A stretch of 64,000 nt of DNA from Fictibacillus nanhaiensis (GCF_019801215.1 NZ_JAHVJO010000001.1:1488001-1552000); one strand, 5' to 3'; positions 24,817 through 33,491 are shown, counted from the stretch's first letter. The notes: generated by a model from the sequence alone, not told the origin. Numbers and translations: made by a program.

Positions 24817-25818
24817 TCATGAATCTGACTCTCTTGTTGCAGCCGTTTCAATCGGAGTTCTCATTGCTCTAAATGTATCTTTATCACAAACTGCTTTATC
24901 TTGCGCGTTTAAAACGAGCAGTCCGTTCCCTTCTGCTTTTTTCGTGAGTCCGATGCTTAACGTATTTTTCACGAGCTGTGCATATACTTCCGCTTCTGAT
25001 AGTTCACGGCCAAACAATTTTTCCTCGCGTTCGATCAGCAAAGCTGCTGCCCCTGATACATGTGGTGTCGCCATTGAAGTTCCAGACAGCTTGGCATATT
25101 TGTTCCCAGGGTAGGTTGAAATAACATCAACTCCAGGAGCCACTAGGTCAATCTCGTCGTTTGTATTTGAAAAAGGTGCCAGTTTCATTTTTTTATCAAC
25201 AGCACCGACCTGAACCACTTCCTTATAAGCACCAGGATACGCATGCTCGTTTGTGTCTTCTTTGTTGTCCCCTTCATTTCCAGCCGCACAGACTACAAGT
25301 ACGTCCTCCAAAACCGCTCGTTTTATCGATTCATGCAGTTCTTTCACATCGTTCGGTCCACCGAGCGACATTGAGATTACACGCACTCTCTCGCCGTTCT
25401 CACCACGCCATTTAACGGAATAATCGATCGCATCAATGATTCCTTGATACGTTCCGCTTCCATTTTTACCAAGCACTCTACAGATCAACAGCTTCACATC
25501 AGGTGCAACTCCCGCAACACCAGCATTGTTTAAAGTTGCTGCAATGGTTCCTGCCACATGTGTTCCATGATAATGAGCATCGGTATAGTCGTCTTTTTCA
25601 CCTTGTACAAAATTCCGTCCTCCAACGATGCGGTTAGCAAGCTCAGGATGACTTGTGTCACAGCCCGTATCTAGCACGGCCACTACGACACTTTGTCCTT
25701 TCTCGCCTTCCCTCCAAAAAGCAGGAGCATTGATCATTTCGACACCATATGGAATTTCTTCTTTTGATGTTTCCATGACATCTTCTAACACAAACGGGAT
25801 TAAGCGAATTTCACCCAT
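24817..25818 (-). CDS. ispA: Intracellular subtilisin-like serine protease (IspA type)
   Basis: 333 residues; ATG 25818 after AAAGGAGG. There is no signal peptide. The short N-terminal extension has the LIPF motif (EIRLIPFVLEDV) typical of the inhibitory propeptide of intracellular subtilisins. The catalytic triad is Asp50 (VLDTGCD), His84 (HGTHVAG) and Ser248 (GTSMATPH), with the oxyanion Asn in CAAGNEGD. These proteases degrade cell proteins in stationary phase and sporulation, and are activated by removal of the N-terminal extension. It lies next to a secreted subtilase on the same strand but is separated from it by a terminator and about 280 bases. Confidence 0.95.
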   Translation of the reverse strand: MGEIRLIPFVLEDVMETSKEEIPYGVEMINAPAFWREGEKGQSVVVAVLDTGCDTSHPELANRIVGGRNFVQGEKDDYTDAHYHGTHVAGTIAATLNNAGVAGVAPDVKLLICRVLGKNGSGTYQGIIDAIDYSVKWRGENGERVRVISMSLGGPNDVKELHESIKRAVLEDVLVVCAAGNEGDNKEDTNEHAYPGAYKEVVQVGAVDKKMKLAPFSNTNDEIDLVAPGVDVISTYPGNKYAKLSGTSMATPHVSGAAALLIEREEKLFGRELSEAEVYAQLVKNTLSIGLTKKAEGNGLLVLNAQDKAVCDKDTFRAMRTPIETAATRESDS

Positions 25819-26042
25819 CGTTCTTACCTCCTTTTAAATTGGTAGTTTAATAGAACGTGTAGATTCTCGCTGAGGGTGCTATTATCATTATTCTACCAAA
25901 CTGTCAAAAGTTACCACAAGTCCTGTTTTATAAATGAGGAATTATGTCTACATCGACATTTTACGCAAGTATCCCTAAGACTTTCCTTACATTCCATCCG
26001 ACAATTCGACACCAATCCCTAGTCTTATAAAACTATTTTCAA

Positions 26043-26095
26043 AAACAAAGACCCCCAAACCGGACATTTGCCCGATATTGAGAGTCTTTTTTTGT
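26043..26095 (-). terminator. Rho-independent terminator (minus strand)
   Basis: AAAGACTCTCAA ... TTTGGGGGTCTTT with G-U pairs and an inner CGG / CCG, followed by a T-rich run on the minus strand. It ends the secreted subtilase gene. Confidence 0.75.
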
Positions 26096-26104
26096 TATAA
26101 CCGA

Positions 26105-27268
26105 TTAGTAACGAACAGCATTTGCTGCGTTTACACGGCCTTTCGAGTAATACGTGCCTGTACCAGGAGTGGAATTCGTTGTGTTTTCGATTGCAGCACG
26201 AATGTTAGCTGCACTTCGGCCTTGTGAAGCTAGTAATCCAGCGATACCTGCAACTAGCGGACAAGCCATTGATGTACCTGACATATACGCATATCCACCA
26301 TTACGAACAGTAGAAGCGATATCTACTCCAGGTGCTGCTACATCCACCCAAGAAGATCCATAGTTCGAGAATGAAGCTTTAATATCGTTGCGGTCAGTTG
26401 CTGCTACAGCGATCGCATTTGAGTAATAAGCCGGATAGCTAGGAGCAGATGTGCTTTCATTACCAGCTGCCGCCACTACTACTACCCCTTTAGAAGCTGC
26501 ATAGTTTACAGCGTTTTGAAGGGAAGTTGACCCGCTTGGTCCACCAAGGCTCATAGAAACAACTTTAGCTCCGTTATCAACTGCATGATAGATTCCATTT
26601 GCAATGTCATCAAGAGTTCCGCTTCCGTTTGCATCAAGTACACGAACGGCATAAATCATAACGTTCGGAGCCATACCTGCAATTCCTTTAGCGTTGTTTG
26701 TCGTTGCAGCCGCAATACCTGCTGCGTGAGTTCCGTGGTCATGCAAATCCATTGGGTCCCAATCGTTATCTACGTAGTCATACCCTTTAATTACTCCACC
26801 TGTTAGATCAGGGTGATTGTAATCTACGCCAGTGTCGAGAATTGCTACTTTTACAGTTGAAGATCCGCGTGTGATATCCCATGCAGATTGTGCACTTACT
26901 TTTTGTGGTGCCCATTGTACGCCATTGTTGAAATACGTATCATTCGGTGTCCAGCTTATACCATATGTATAGTTTGGCTCCGCGTATTCTACTTCTCCAC
27001 TTTTTTCGTATTCTGCAATCGCTTCTTCTACCGTGCCTTCTTTTACTTTAATAACATGGAATTTGGGACCTTTTTCTTTTACTTCATCTTTTGCATTGGC
27101 AGTCAATGACTTTGCTTTTGCATCTGAAACATCATCTTTAAATTTTACGATAATTTCCTGAGGAGTCACTTTCCCTTTCTCTTCTTTGCTCAATGCTGCT
27201 GAAGCTGGTGATGCTAGAGATACTACTAATGGTAAAACCGCTGCCATAGTGGCAATCTTCTTTAACAT
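26105..27268 (-). CDS. Secreted subtilisin-like serine protease (thermitase-like)
   Basis: 387 residues from ATG 27268 (AAAGGAG, 8-base spacing); a GTG at 27277 touches the site. Signal peptide at about 1-24 (ending SPASA), then an inhibitor I9 propeptide (about 30-100, QEIIVKFKDD ... VEYAEPNYTY), then the S8 domain. Triad: Asp145 (ILDTGVD), His178 (HDHGTHAAG), Ser333 (GTSMACP), with oxyanion Asn270. The usual H in GTSMAxPHVAG is Leu338 and the usual T or A is Cys335. These sit near, not in, the active site. It is an extracellular general protease, likely made in stationary phase. Confidence 0.95.
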   Translation of the reverse strand: MLKKIATMAAVLPLVVSLASPASAALSKEEKGKVTPQEIIVKFKDDVSDAKAKSLTANAKDEVKEKGPKFHVIKVKEGTVEEAIAEYEKSGEVEYAEPNYTYGISWTPNDTYFNNGVQWAPQKVSAQSAWDITRGSSTVKVAILDTGVDYNHPDLTGGVIKGYDYVDNDWDPMDLHDHGTHAAGIAAATTNNAKGIAGMAPNVMIYAVRVLDANGSGTLDDIANGIYHAVDNGAKVVSMSLGGPSGSTSLQNAVNYAASKGVVVVAAAGNESTSAPSYPAYYSNAIAVAATDRNDIKASFSNYGSSWVDVAAPGVDIASTVRNGGYAYMSGTSMACPLVAGIAGLLASQGRSAANIRAAIENTTNSTPGTGTYYSKGRVNAANAVRY

Positions 27269-27574
27269 GTACTTCACTCCTTTAGATTATTAGATGACTA
27301 ACAATTACTAATATAGGGGTGAAATGACAGAAAATAAAGAAAAATTTTACTATTCTAACAAAAACAAATAAATCCTACTAAATTTTAAAAGTTTTAACTT
27401 AAAATAGGAAATATGCACTGTTTTCAAGTTCATAAAAATTATATCTTTCTTCATCTACATGCAGGAAATTCGCGGCACGGCAAGCGATTTTTATTAAGAG
27501 AAATATAAAGTTTAGAAAAAAAATTATTGGGTAGTAGGACTAGATGGAAATGTTGTCATTGTCCAAGTGGCGCT
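27269..27574. other. AT-rich intergenic region upstream of secreted protease
   Basis: About 300 very AT-rich bases that must hold the protease promoter (minus strand) and the end of the sulfotransferase transcript. I see no clear terminator, repeat or frame with a ribosome site. Confidence 0.4.
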
Positions 27575-28306
27575 CTATTCATAACCCATGTCCTCCAATA
27601 AGTCTTGGCACTCTCTAATAAAGGTTTTGATGTTGGAATTAGTAAATTCGGTCTTCCAACCACCGCTTGTACCTTTTCTGAAAGTCCCGGATTTTGAAGG
27701 CTCTATGTTTTTTTTCATAGCTTGGATGATTTGATAATAGTTACTTGGCAATTTACCATCTGTCAGATGATAAAGGATTCTATAGAATTCATGATCTTGT
27801 TTTCCAGGTTCTCTCACATCTTCATATTTCAAAACGAGTACATTAGGATCCCCTATCCATTTTGTAAAGGTTCCGATAATCACATTTGTACCTGAGTAGG
27901 CAAATTCTTCTTCCTTAATTCCTGTAATGAGATGGTTGATAATTTGTTCTTTTGTTAGATTATATTCATTGGCATAGCGTAGAACGGGGTGATCGGGGAG
28001 AGTTCTATACATGTAATAGTACAGGGATACGATAATATCTCTTGGGTCTCTAATCAGAAATAATTGTTTAACCTTATTATTATTTAGTTTTTCAGCATTA
28101 AACGTGGAATAAAATAAATGCCCATAGATGAAGTGGTTTGCTGGTATCGAGGTTATTCGCTGTATATTATGAGGGTTCTCTTCATTCATATAACCCATAA
28201 TGTACGGCAAAACCAATTTCATTTCAGGAATTCCCTCTATAATTTGCAGCAAAAGGTGTGTGCCGCTCTTCGGAACGCTGTTTAATATAAATGGTTTAAT
28301 AATCAA
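27575..28306 (-). CDS. PAPS-dependent sulfotransferase-like protein
   Basis: About 243 residues. AAAAGGA precedes TTG 28306 by about 8 bases; a TTG at 28315 touches the site. The family is recognised from the 5'-phosphosulfate loop near the start (NSVPKSGTHLLLQII), the 3'-phosphate motif FLIRDPRDIIVSLYYYM, and near the end FRKGTSGGWKTEFT, as in cytosolic sulfotransferases. It would transfer sulfate from PAPS to a hydroxyl or amine on a lipid, glycan or small molecule. No PAPS-synthesis or glycan genes are adjacent. Codon use is more AT-rich than its neighbours, which may indicate acquisition. Confidence 0.85.
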   Translation of the reverse strand: MIIKPFILNSVPKSGTHLLLQIIEGIPEMKLVLPYIMGYMNEENPHNIQRITSIPANHFIYGHLFYSTFNAEKLNNNKVKQLFLIRDPRDIIVSLYYYMYRTLPDHPVLRYANEYNLTKEQIINHLITGIKEEEFAYSGTNVIIGTFTKWIGDPNVLVLKYEDVREPGKQDHEFYRILYHLTDGKLPSNYYQIIQAMKKNIEPSKSGTFRKGTSGGWKTEFTNSNIKTFIRECQDLLEDMGYE

Positions 28307-28453
28307 ATATAACAATCCTTTTATTTAATAGTTTGCCTTCTCTATTATATTCAGTGTAAAAGGCAAGGTTCTAAAAATAGACAGGTTTGTTTAATTTTCG
28401 TGATAAAAGGAATACCTACACATGTAGACTTAATTTTTTGGAGGGATGTTTAT

Positions 28454-28951
28454 ATGTTAAAAGTAGGAGATCAAGCACCAGATTTTACGTTAAATAGCAA
28501 AAACGGCGATTCATTTTCATTTCATCAGCATATGGAAAGTGATAATCGTTTCCACCTTCTCGTTTTCTTCCGTGGCGAGTGGTGTCCGGTCTGTAACGAT
28601 CAATTAAAAGAACTTGAACAAAACATTGATACATTTAATGAATTGAACACCCACATTCTTGCGATTTCGACGGATGAAGCCCAGAATTTGAATAAAATGC
28701 GTGAAACGCACTCGCTCTCTTTCCCTCTCTTCAGTGACCCTGAACGAAAGGCAGCTGAACCATATGGTGTTCAGTATCACAATGGTCAGCTCTATGAAGA
28801 TCACGGGGATCACGGGGAACCTGCCTTATTTTTAGTGGACGATAAAAAACGCGTACTGTACTTTGATATCCAAACCGGTCCATTCGGCCGTCCAACAGCG
28901 GAAGACTTAAGAAAAACGATCAAGTACATTAAGAAAACCCTACAGAGTTAA
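28454..28951 (+). CDS. Peroxiredoxin-like redoxin (AhpC/TSA family)
   Basis: 165 residues from ATG 28454, 7 bases after GGAGGG; the longer frame to 28400 is not supported. Thioredoxin-fold start KVGDQAPDFTLNSKNGD, active site FFRGEWCPVCNDQLKEL (the two cysteines of a C-x2-C, with the Pro-x-x-x-x-Cys style of Prx), then FSDPERKAAEPYGV. It reduces peroxides or protein thiols, with thioredoxin as likely partner. A DUF4395 membrane protein follows about 250 bases later; such proteins often accompany thiol enzymes. Confidence 0.88.
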   Translation: MLKVGDQAPDFTLNSKNGDSFSFHQHMESDNRFHLLVFFRGEWCPVCNDQLKELEQNIDTFNELNTHILAISTDEAQNLNKMRETHSLSFPLFSDPERKAAEPYGVQYHNGQLYEDHGDHGEPALFLVDDKKRVLYFDIQTGPFGRPTAEDLRKTIKYIKKTLQS

Positions 28952-28959
28952 TGAAAACG

Positions 28960-28993
28960 GAGTGAAGGCATTTAGCGCCTCACTCAGTTTTTG
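28960..28993 (+). terminator. Rho-independent terminator
   Basis: GAGTGA-GGC / GCGCCTCACTC stem-loop and TTTTTGT, just after the peroxiredoxin gene. Confidence 0.85.
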
Positions 28994-29206
28994 TGTAATT
29001 TTGTTAAATACCTCTCTTCCCTTCACTCAGAATAGTCATTCTTCCGCCAAAAAAACCCACTCACCTGCGTCTTGTGCCAATTCTTTTCTCCACTTTATCT
29101 TCTTACCATGAGTTCAGTGATTTCTTCCAGTGCTTAACACTTCACAATCGACTCGAATACAATTACAATAAAATAACTAAACCAATAAGAAAGGTCGGAA
29201 TTATCG

Positions 29207-29638
29207 ATGACTCAAAATACTGCTTCCATCCCTAGACCTTTAGTTCGAGCGAATCAATGGTTCATCTTTTTGTCCGTTATTGCTACTTGGCTCACGGATC
29301 AATCGTGGATTCTGGTGCTTCCATTAACCGCTGGATTACTAGGCACGTTTTTCGGTTATAATCCTGTGATGAAAGTGGCGAAATTATTCTTAACTAAGAA
29401 GCCCTCTGAATACATTCCTGAAGATAAAGAGCAGCAGCAGTTCAATCAATACATCGCTATCTTCCTTTTAGCTCTTGGTTTCATGAGCTATTCATTTGGC
29501 TGGACTTCTGTTGCACTTATCGCCACTAGCTTGGTCGCCCTGGCTTCCTTTATTGCCATACTAGGCTTTTGCGTCGGATGTTTTATCCGTTTTCAATGGC
29601 AGCAGTATCGCTATCGAAAAACGCAAGATCAACCGTAA
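29207..29638 (+). CDS. DUF4395 integral membrane protein
   Basis: 143 residues; ATG 29207 after AGAAAGGTCGG. The opening IPRPLVRANQWFIFLSVIATWL is the DUF4395 hallmark (IPRPLVRxNQ). Four hydrophobic helices include WILVLPLTAGLLGTFFGYNPVMKVAK and ALASFIAILGFCVGCFI, the last with a C-V-G-C pair at the membrane face. Such cysteine pairs in DUF4395 suggest a role in thiol exchange across the membrane, but this is not proven. Own terminator. Confidence 0.85.
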   Translation: MTQNTASIPRPLVRANQWFIFLSVIATWLTDQSWILVLPLTAGLLGTFFGYNPVMKVAKLFLTKKPSEYIPEDKEQQQFNQYIAIFLLALGFMSYSFGWTSVALIATSLVALASFIAILGFCVGCFIRFQWQQYRYRKTQDQP

Positions 29639-29676
29639 TTAAAGGACTCCATGTTTATTACAAGAAGATAAAAAAC

Positions 29677-29714
29677 AACCATTTGTTCTTAAAGAGCGAA
29701 TGGTTCTTTTTTTT
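29677..29714 (+). terminator. Rho-independent terminator
   Basis: AACCATTtGTTCTT / AAGAGCgAATGGTT stem with a T run of eight. Confidence 0.9.
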
Positions 29715-29762
29715 ATTACTTTGTTGCTTCTGAAAAGTAAGTCAATATACATGTATAAAATG

Positions 29763-29832
29763 AGTGAGTACTCACTTGACAAGATCAATCCATCTGCATA
29801 TGCTAAAAGTAGTTAGTGAGTGATTACTCACT
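29763..29832 (+). promoter_or_regulatory. Promoter with two TetR-type operator palindromes
   Basis: -35 TTGACA (29776-29781), 17 bases, -10 TATGCT (29799-29804): a near-ideal sigma-A promoter. Operator 1, AGTGAGTACTCACT (29763-29776), is a perfect 14-bp palindrome touching the -35. Operator 2, AGTGAGT-GATT-ACTCACT (29815-29832), lies over the expected transcript start. Both share the half-site AGTGAGT. The TetR protein coded two genes downstream is the obvious repressor. Confidence 0.88.
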
Positions 29833-29861
29833 TTTTATAATTAATTGAGGGAGGTCTCTAA

Positions 29862-30590
29862 ATGAACTCTATGATACAAGTGTCCAATGTCTCGAAAAAC
29901 TTCAAATCCCACCGTGTTTTAGAAGATATTTCACTTAACGTTGACAAGAATGAGATATACGGATTACTTGGCCCATCTGGTGCCGGAAAAACCACACTCG
30001 TTAAGATGATCGCTGGAATTGAAACACCTTCGTCAGGAAAGATAACGGTCCTTGATACGGCCATGCCAAGTCTTCCCATCATGACACGCATTGGATTTAT
30101 GGCACAGTCTGACGCTCTTTACGGTGAACTAAGCGGTAAAGAAAACTTGGATTTTTTTGCCTCCATATACGGGTTAAAAGGAAACAAAAAAAAGGAGCGC
30201 ATTTCTCATGTCGCAGCACTTGTAAACTTAACAGATTTCTTAAAAAAACCTGTTCATCAGTACTCAGGCGGAATGAAGCGACGCCTCTCGCTTGCAGCCG
30301 CTCTTCTTCACGAACCCGAAATTCTGATCCTTGATGAGCCGACTGTTGGCATTGACCCCGTTCTACGTCAGTCGATTTGGAACGAACTTTACAAATTGAG
30401 CAAGAGCGGAACAACTATTCTTGTCACCACACATGTTATGGATGAAGCTGAAAAATGCAGTCAGCTCGGTATGCTGCGAGATGGACGTTTAATCGCGTCA
30501 GGGTCTCCCACACAATTAAGAGAGTCCACATCAAGTGTAACAATTGAAGATGCATTCCTTTATTACGGAGGTATTCGCTATGAGAATTAG
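29862..30590 (+). CDS. ABC transporter ATP-binding protein (exporter type)
   Basis: 242 residues; ATG 29862 after GGGAGGT. Walker A GPSGAGKTT, Q-loop GFMAQSDALYGELSG, signature YSGGMKRRLSLAAALLHEP, Walker B LILDEPTVGIDP and switch His in VTTHVMDEA. The GIDP form after Walker B and the pairing with an ABC-2 permease point to drug or lipid export. First gene of a three-gene operon: ATPase, permease (start overlapping by 11 bases), TetR regulator. Confidence 0.95.
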   Translation: MNSMIQVSNVSKNFKSHRVLEDISLNVDKNEIYGLLGPSGAGKTTLVKMIAGIETPSSGKITVLDTAMPSLPIMTRIGFMAQSDALYGELSGKENLDFFASIYGLKGNKKKERISHVAALVNLTDFLKKPVHQYSGGMKRRLSLAAALLHEPEILILDEPTVGIDPVLRQSIWNELYKLSKSGTTILVTTHVMDEAEKCSQLGMLRDGRLIASGSPTQLRESTSSVTIEDAFLYYGGIRYEN

Positions 30591-31620
30591 AGCTCTTGTC
30601 AAACGAATCATCCGCCAGTTCGGTCGTGATAAACGAACACTCGCCATGATGTTTCTTGCACCGCTTCTGATTTTAACGTTAGTGAATCTCGTTTTTTCAG
30701 GAAACGACTATGTACCGAAAATCGCTGTCGTTAGCAAACAGCAACAAATTGCAGAGAAATTAATAGAAGCGGATAAAGCATTTACACTTTATAAAAATAG
30801 TGATGACGCGATGAACGACTTAGAGAATGCAGAATTGGATGCGGTTATAGAGTTCAATCCTTCATCCACTAAAATCACATTAGAAGGCAGCAATCCTACA
30901 GCGAACAAAATGGCTCTCATGACGATTGAAAAAGCATTAAAAACATTGAATCCAAAAAACGAACAGACGCAAACGGTCATAAAGCCTGAAATTGATTACT
31001 TGCATGGTTCATCGGACATGGAGACGTTTGACTATATCGGCCCGTTTCTAATCGGATTCTTCATCTTCTTTTTCGTATTCTTAATCGCAGGTGTCTCATT
31101 CTTACGAGAAAGGACAACAGGAACCTTGGAAAGATTATTAGCAACACCCTTACGCCGCTGGGAAATGGTTGTTGGATACGTCCTTGGATTCGGAATTTTT
31201 ACCGTTATTCAATCAGCAATCATTGTCACGTTTTCTATTTATGTACTCGACATCATTATGGCAGGGGCTATCTGGTTCGTCATGCTCATCACCTTGATGC
31301 TTTCTGTAACGGCATTATCTCTTGGAACATTGCTTTCAGCTTTTGCTAAAAACGAACTTCAAATGATTCAGTTCATCCCGCTTGTCATCGTACCTCAAGT
31401 ATTCTTCTCAGGTCTGTTCAGCATTGAAACGATGACCGACTGGCTGCAGCCGTTAAGCGTCATCATGCCTCTTACGTACGGAGGGCAAGCGCTTCGAGAC
31501 ATCATGATTCAAGGCGGAGGCTGGGCTCAAATCTATGATGAAGTTCTTGTACTTGCTGGTTTTTCATTGTTGTTCATGATGTTAAACGTACTGGCACTCA
31601 AAAAACATCGCAAATTGTAA
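30580..31620 (+). CDS. ABC-2 type transporter permease
   Basis: 346 residues from ATG 30580 (GGAGGT, 8-base spacing), overlapping the ATPase gene by 11 bases. One N-terminal membrane helix (MFLAPLLILTLVNLVF), a large outer loop of about 130 residues (residues 40-165), then five helices. They include the ABC-2 block FVFLIAGVSFLRERTTGTLERLLATPLRRWEMVVGYVLGF and, near the end, VIMPLTYGGQALRDIMIQGG. This matches YhgE/drug-export permeases. It works with the preceding ATPase; the substrate is unknown. Confidence 0.93.
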   Translation: MRIRALVKRIIRQFGRDKRTLAMMFLAPLLILTLVNLVFSGNDYVPKIAVVSKQQQIAEKLIEADKAFTLYKNSDDAMNDLENAELDAVIEFNPSSTKITLEGSNPTANKMALMTIEKALKTLNPKNEQTQTVIKPEIDYLHGSSDMETFDYIGPFLIGFFIFFFVFLIAGVSFLRERTTGTLERLLATPLRRWEMVVGYVLGFGIFTVIQSAIIVTFSIYVLDIIMAGAIWFVMLITLMLSVTALSLGTLLSAFAKNELQMIQFIPLVIVPQVFFSGLFSIETMTDWLQPLSVIMPLTYGGQALRDIMIQGGGWAQIYDEVLVLAGFSLLFMMLNVLALKKHRKL

Positions 31621-31690
31621 CACGTTTGTTCCTTAAAGAAAATGTGTCTATAATGAAAAGAAATGCACCGTAATAAAAGGAGAAACACAT

Positions 31691-32347
31691 ATGTCCGATC
31701 AAGAATGGATAACAGTACTCATGAACGATAACGATGACACTGTAATCAGCGACAAACAGCGAAAAATTTTAGAAGCAGCTATTGATACGTTTTCCGAAAA
31801 AGGATATGCTGCCTCTTCCACAAGTGAGATTGCAAAAAAAGCAGGCGTTGCAGAAGGTACGATCTTCCGTCACTATAAAACAAAGAAGGAACTCTTGCTC
31901 GCGATCGTAACGCCAACAATAGCAAAGTTTATCGCTCCTTTTTTCATTAAAACTTTTGCTAAAGAAGTGTTTGAGAATGAGTATGAGCATTATGACGATT
32001 TCTTACGAACGGTTGCCCGGAATCGCTTAGAATTTGTAAAAAAACACTTTCCGGTGCTGAAGATTTTTATTCAAGAAATCGCGTTTCATGATGAACTTCG
32101 CGAGCCTTATCAAAAATTGTTCACAGAGCATGTCTTTTTGAAATTTAAAAAGATCATTGAACATTTCCAGGAAAAAGGAGAAATTATTAAGCTGCCACCT
32201 GAAACGATCATGCGGATGTCAGCAGCAAGCATTATCGGATACATCCTTCCCCGATTCCTTCTTTTCTCAAATCATGAATGGGACGATGAAAAAGAGATTG
32301 AGCAGATCGTGGAATTCATCATGTACGGAATAAGTGGAAAACGATAA
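31691..32347 (+). CDS. TetR/AcrR family transcriptional regulator
   Basis: 218 residues; ATG 31691 after AAAAGGAG. The N-terminal helix-turn-helix is KILEAAIDTFSEKGYAASSTSEIAKKAGVAEGTIFRHYKTKKELL, the classic TetR DNA-binding block. The C-terminal helical ligand/dimer domain is unlike any I can name. It is third in the exporter operon, whose promoter carries two AGTGAGT palindromes. It most likely represses its own operon and is released by the exported compound. Confidence 0.94.
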   Translation: MSDQEWITVLMNDNDDTVISDKQRKILEAAIDTFSEKGYAASSTSEIAKKAGVAEGTIFRHYKTKKELLLAIVTPTIAKFIAPFFIKTFAKEVFENEYEHYDDFLRTVARNRLEFVKKHFPVLKIFIQEIAFHDELREPYQKLFTEHVFLKFKKIIEHFQEKGEIIKLPPETIMRMSAASIIGYILPRFLLFSNHEWDDEKEIEQIVEFIMYGISGKR

Positions 32348-32349
32348 CA

Positions 32350-32390
32350 CAAGATAAAAAATCCGCCCTTTTAACGGGGCGGATCTTGTT
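32350..32390 (+). terminator. Rho-independent terminator
   Basis: AAGAT ... CCGCCC / GGGGCGG ... ATCTT and GTTTATT. It closes the exporter operon and overlaps the end of the convergent small gene. Confidence 0.85.
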
Positions 32391-32544
32391 TATTGCAAGA
32401 TTCATTGTTGACGATCACCGTGCTGATTGGAGTATAGTGAGAAATGTTTTGAATAGGATACATGGTCGTTGGAGACAATGCTTTTGCAGATGGATCAAGC
32501 AGTATGTACCCGCATACGAATAGTAACCCAATGCCCCATCTCAT
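32371..32544 (-). CDS. Small secreted or membrane-anchored protein, 57 aa
   Basis: ATG 32544 with AGGGGGTGAG upstream; a frame to 32607 passes through this site. The start MRWGIGLLFVCGYILLDPSAKA is a signal-peptide or anchor-like helix, then a short polar part (YPIQNISHYTPISTVIVNN, one Cys). It ends inside the terminator of the convergent operon. Note the same MRW-x-x-G opening as the gene at 32934. Function unknown. Confidence 0.5.
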   Translation of the reverse strand: MRWGIGLLFVCGYILLDPSAKALSPTTMYPIQNISHYTPISTVIVNNESCNKQDPPR

Positions 32545-32646
32545 ACTCTCACCCCCTGACCCGTTTACAAAAAGAAAGAAGAACCAAGAGCGGTCTCTCT
32601 GGTTCAAAATTATCGTTTCTATTTGATTTCCCTTTTTGCAACGTAT

Positions 32647-32934
32647 TTAAGCAAGATTTTTTCTCCGGATCGGTTCTAATGAACTTTTCTCTTTTAAAAG
32701 GATAACAAACGAGCTGACAGCAAGAAGCAAGAATATAGCACCAGTACCAAGGAATCCATTCGCATAGGCAGGAATTTCTGCTGTTGGTACGTTTTTATTG
32801 ATTTCTATCCACAAAAACGAGACCCCGATTCCGGATCCATCAACGTCTTCGGCTCCGATTGCCCTTAAGTTCATCCCTTCTGTCAACAAAAGTACACCGA
32901 TCAAGGAAAAGAGGATACCCGTTATCCATCTCAT
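32647..32934 (-). CDS. Small membrane protein, 95 aa
   Basis: Not recognised. ATG 32934 overlaps the stop of the upstream VOC gene (ATGA type), so the two are translationally coupled. Two membrane helices: WITGILFSLIGVLLLTEGM and GFLGTGAIFLLLAVSSFVILL, with a Glu/Asp-rich loop between (GAEDVDGSGIGVSFLWIEINKNVPTAEI) and a basic tail. It probably belongs to the same operon as the VOC gene. Confidence 0.7.
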   Translation of the reverse strand: MRWITGILFSLIGVLLLTEGMNLRAIGAEDVDGSGIGVSFLWIEINKNVPTAEIPAYANGFLGTGAIFLLLAVSSFVILLKEKSSLEPIRRKNLA

Positions 32935-33365
32935 CTTTTTACCTCTGTATGAAGTAAGTCTTGCATTCTTTTAAAATTAGGACTTAATACACTCCACACA
33001 TCAAACCGGTTTCCGTCTGGATCAGAAAAGATAAAGTTCTCACCTGTATGACCTCGATCTTCAATTTCCCCAGTTTGGATTCCTAGTTGTTTAAACTTCT
33101 CATGCAAAGCATACAAGCAGTCTGCTCCATCCACTTCAAAGGTTAAACAACATCTTGTTTGTCCGTTATAATCAATAAAGTTTGCACTTTCATTTTGTTG
33201 AGATTTTACAAGAAAAAAACTTTGATTCGCTAAATTCATGATGGCTTTATCTTTATCTTGAAATTGGATTTCGGCCCCAAGTTTCTCCGCATACCATTTG
33301 GCTGAATCAGCCGGGTTCTGAACGGGCACATACGTAGTGCCAACTCGCATTAGTTTTTCATTCAT
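32931..33365 (-). CDS. VOC family (glyoxalase/dioxygenase superfamily) protein
   Basis: 144 residues; ATG 33365 with GGAGAGGAGG upstream. Two beta-alpha-beta-beta-beta repeats are visible. The first starts VGTTYVPVQNPADSAKWYAEKLGAEIQFQDKD. The second ends NFIFSDPDGNRFDVWS, with the DPDGN motif of VOC proteins. The Glu/His metal positions are partly present. The substrate is unknown (lyase, isomerase, dioxygenase or binding protein). It is divergent from an MBL-fold gene and coupled to a small membrane protein. Confidence 0.85.
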   Translation of the reverse strand: MNEKLMRVGTTYVPVQNPADSAKWYAEKLGAEIQFQDKDKAIMNLANQSFFLVKSQQNESANFIDYNGQTRCCLTFEVDGADCLYALHEKFKQLGIQTGEIEDRGHTGENFIFSDPDGNRFDVWSVLSPNFKRMQDLLHTEVKR

Positions 33366-33491
33366 CCATTATCCTCCTCTCCATTAACTTTATGAGTAAT
33401 AATTCTTTTTTATCTAAAGAAAATCCTTCATTGACCAAGGATTTACAAGTATGAAAGAGAAAATTACAAAGAGAGGAGGTCGATTTTAAAT

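Noticed and set aside
24817-27268. Two adjacent subtilases as a tandem duplication
   Set aside because: Domain plan differs (intracellular with LIPF extension versus signal plus I9 propeptide) and sequence around the triad differs; they are separate subfamilies.
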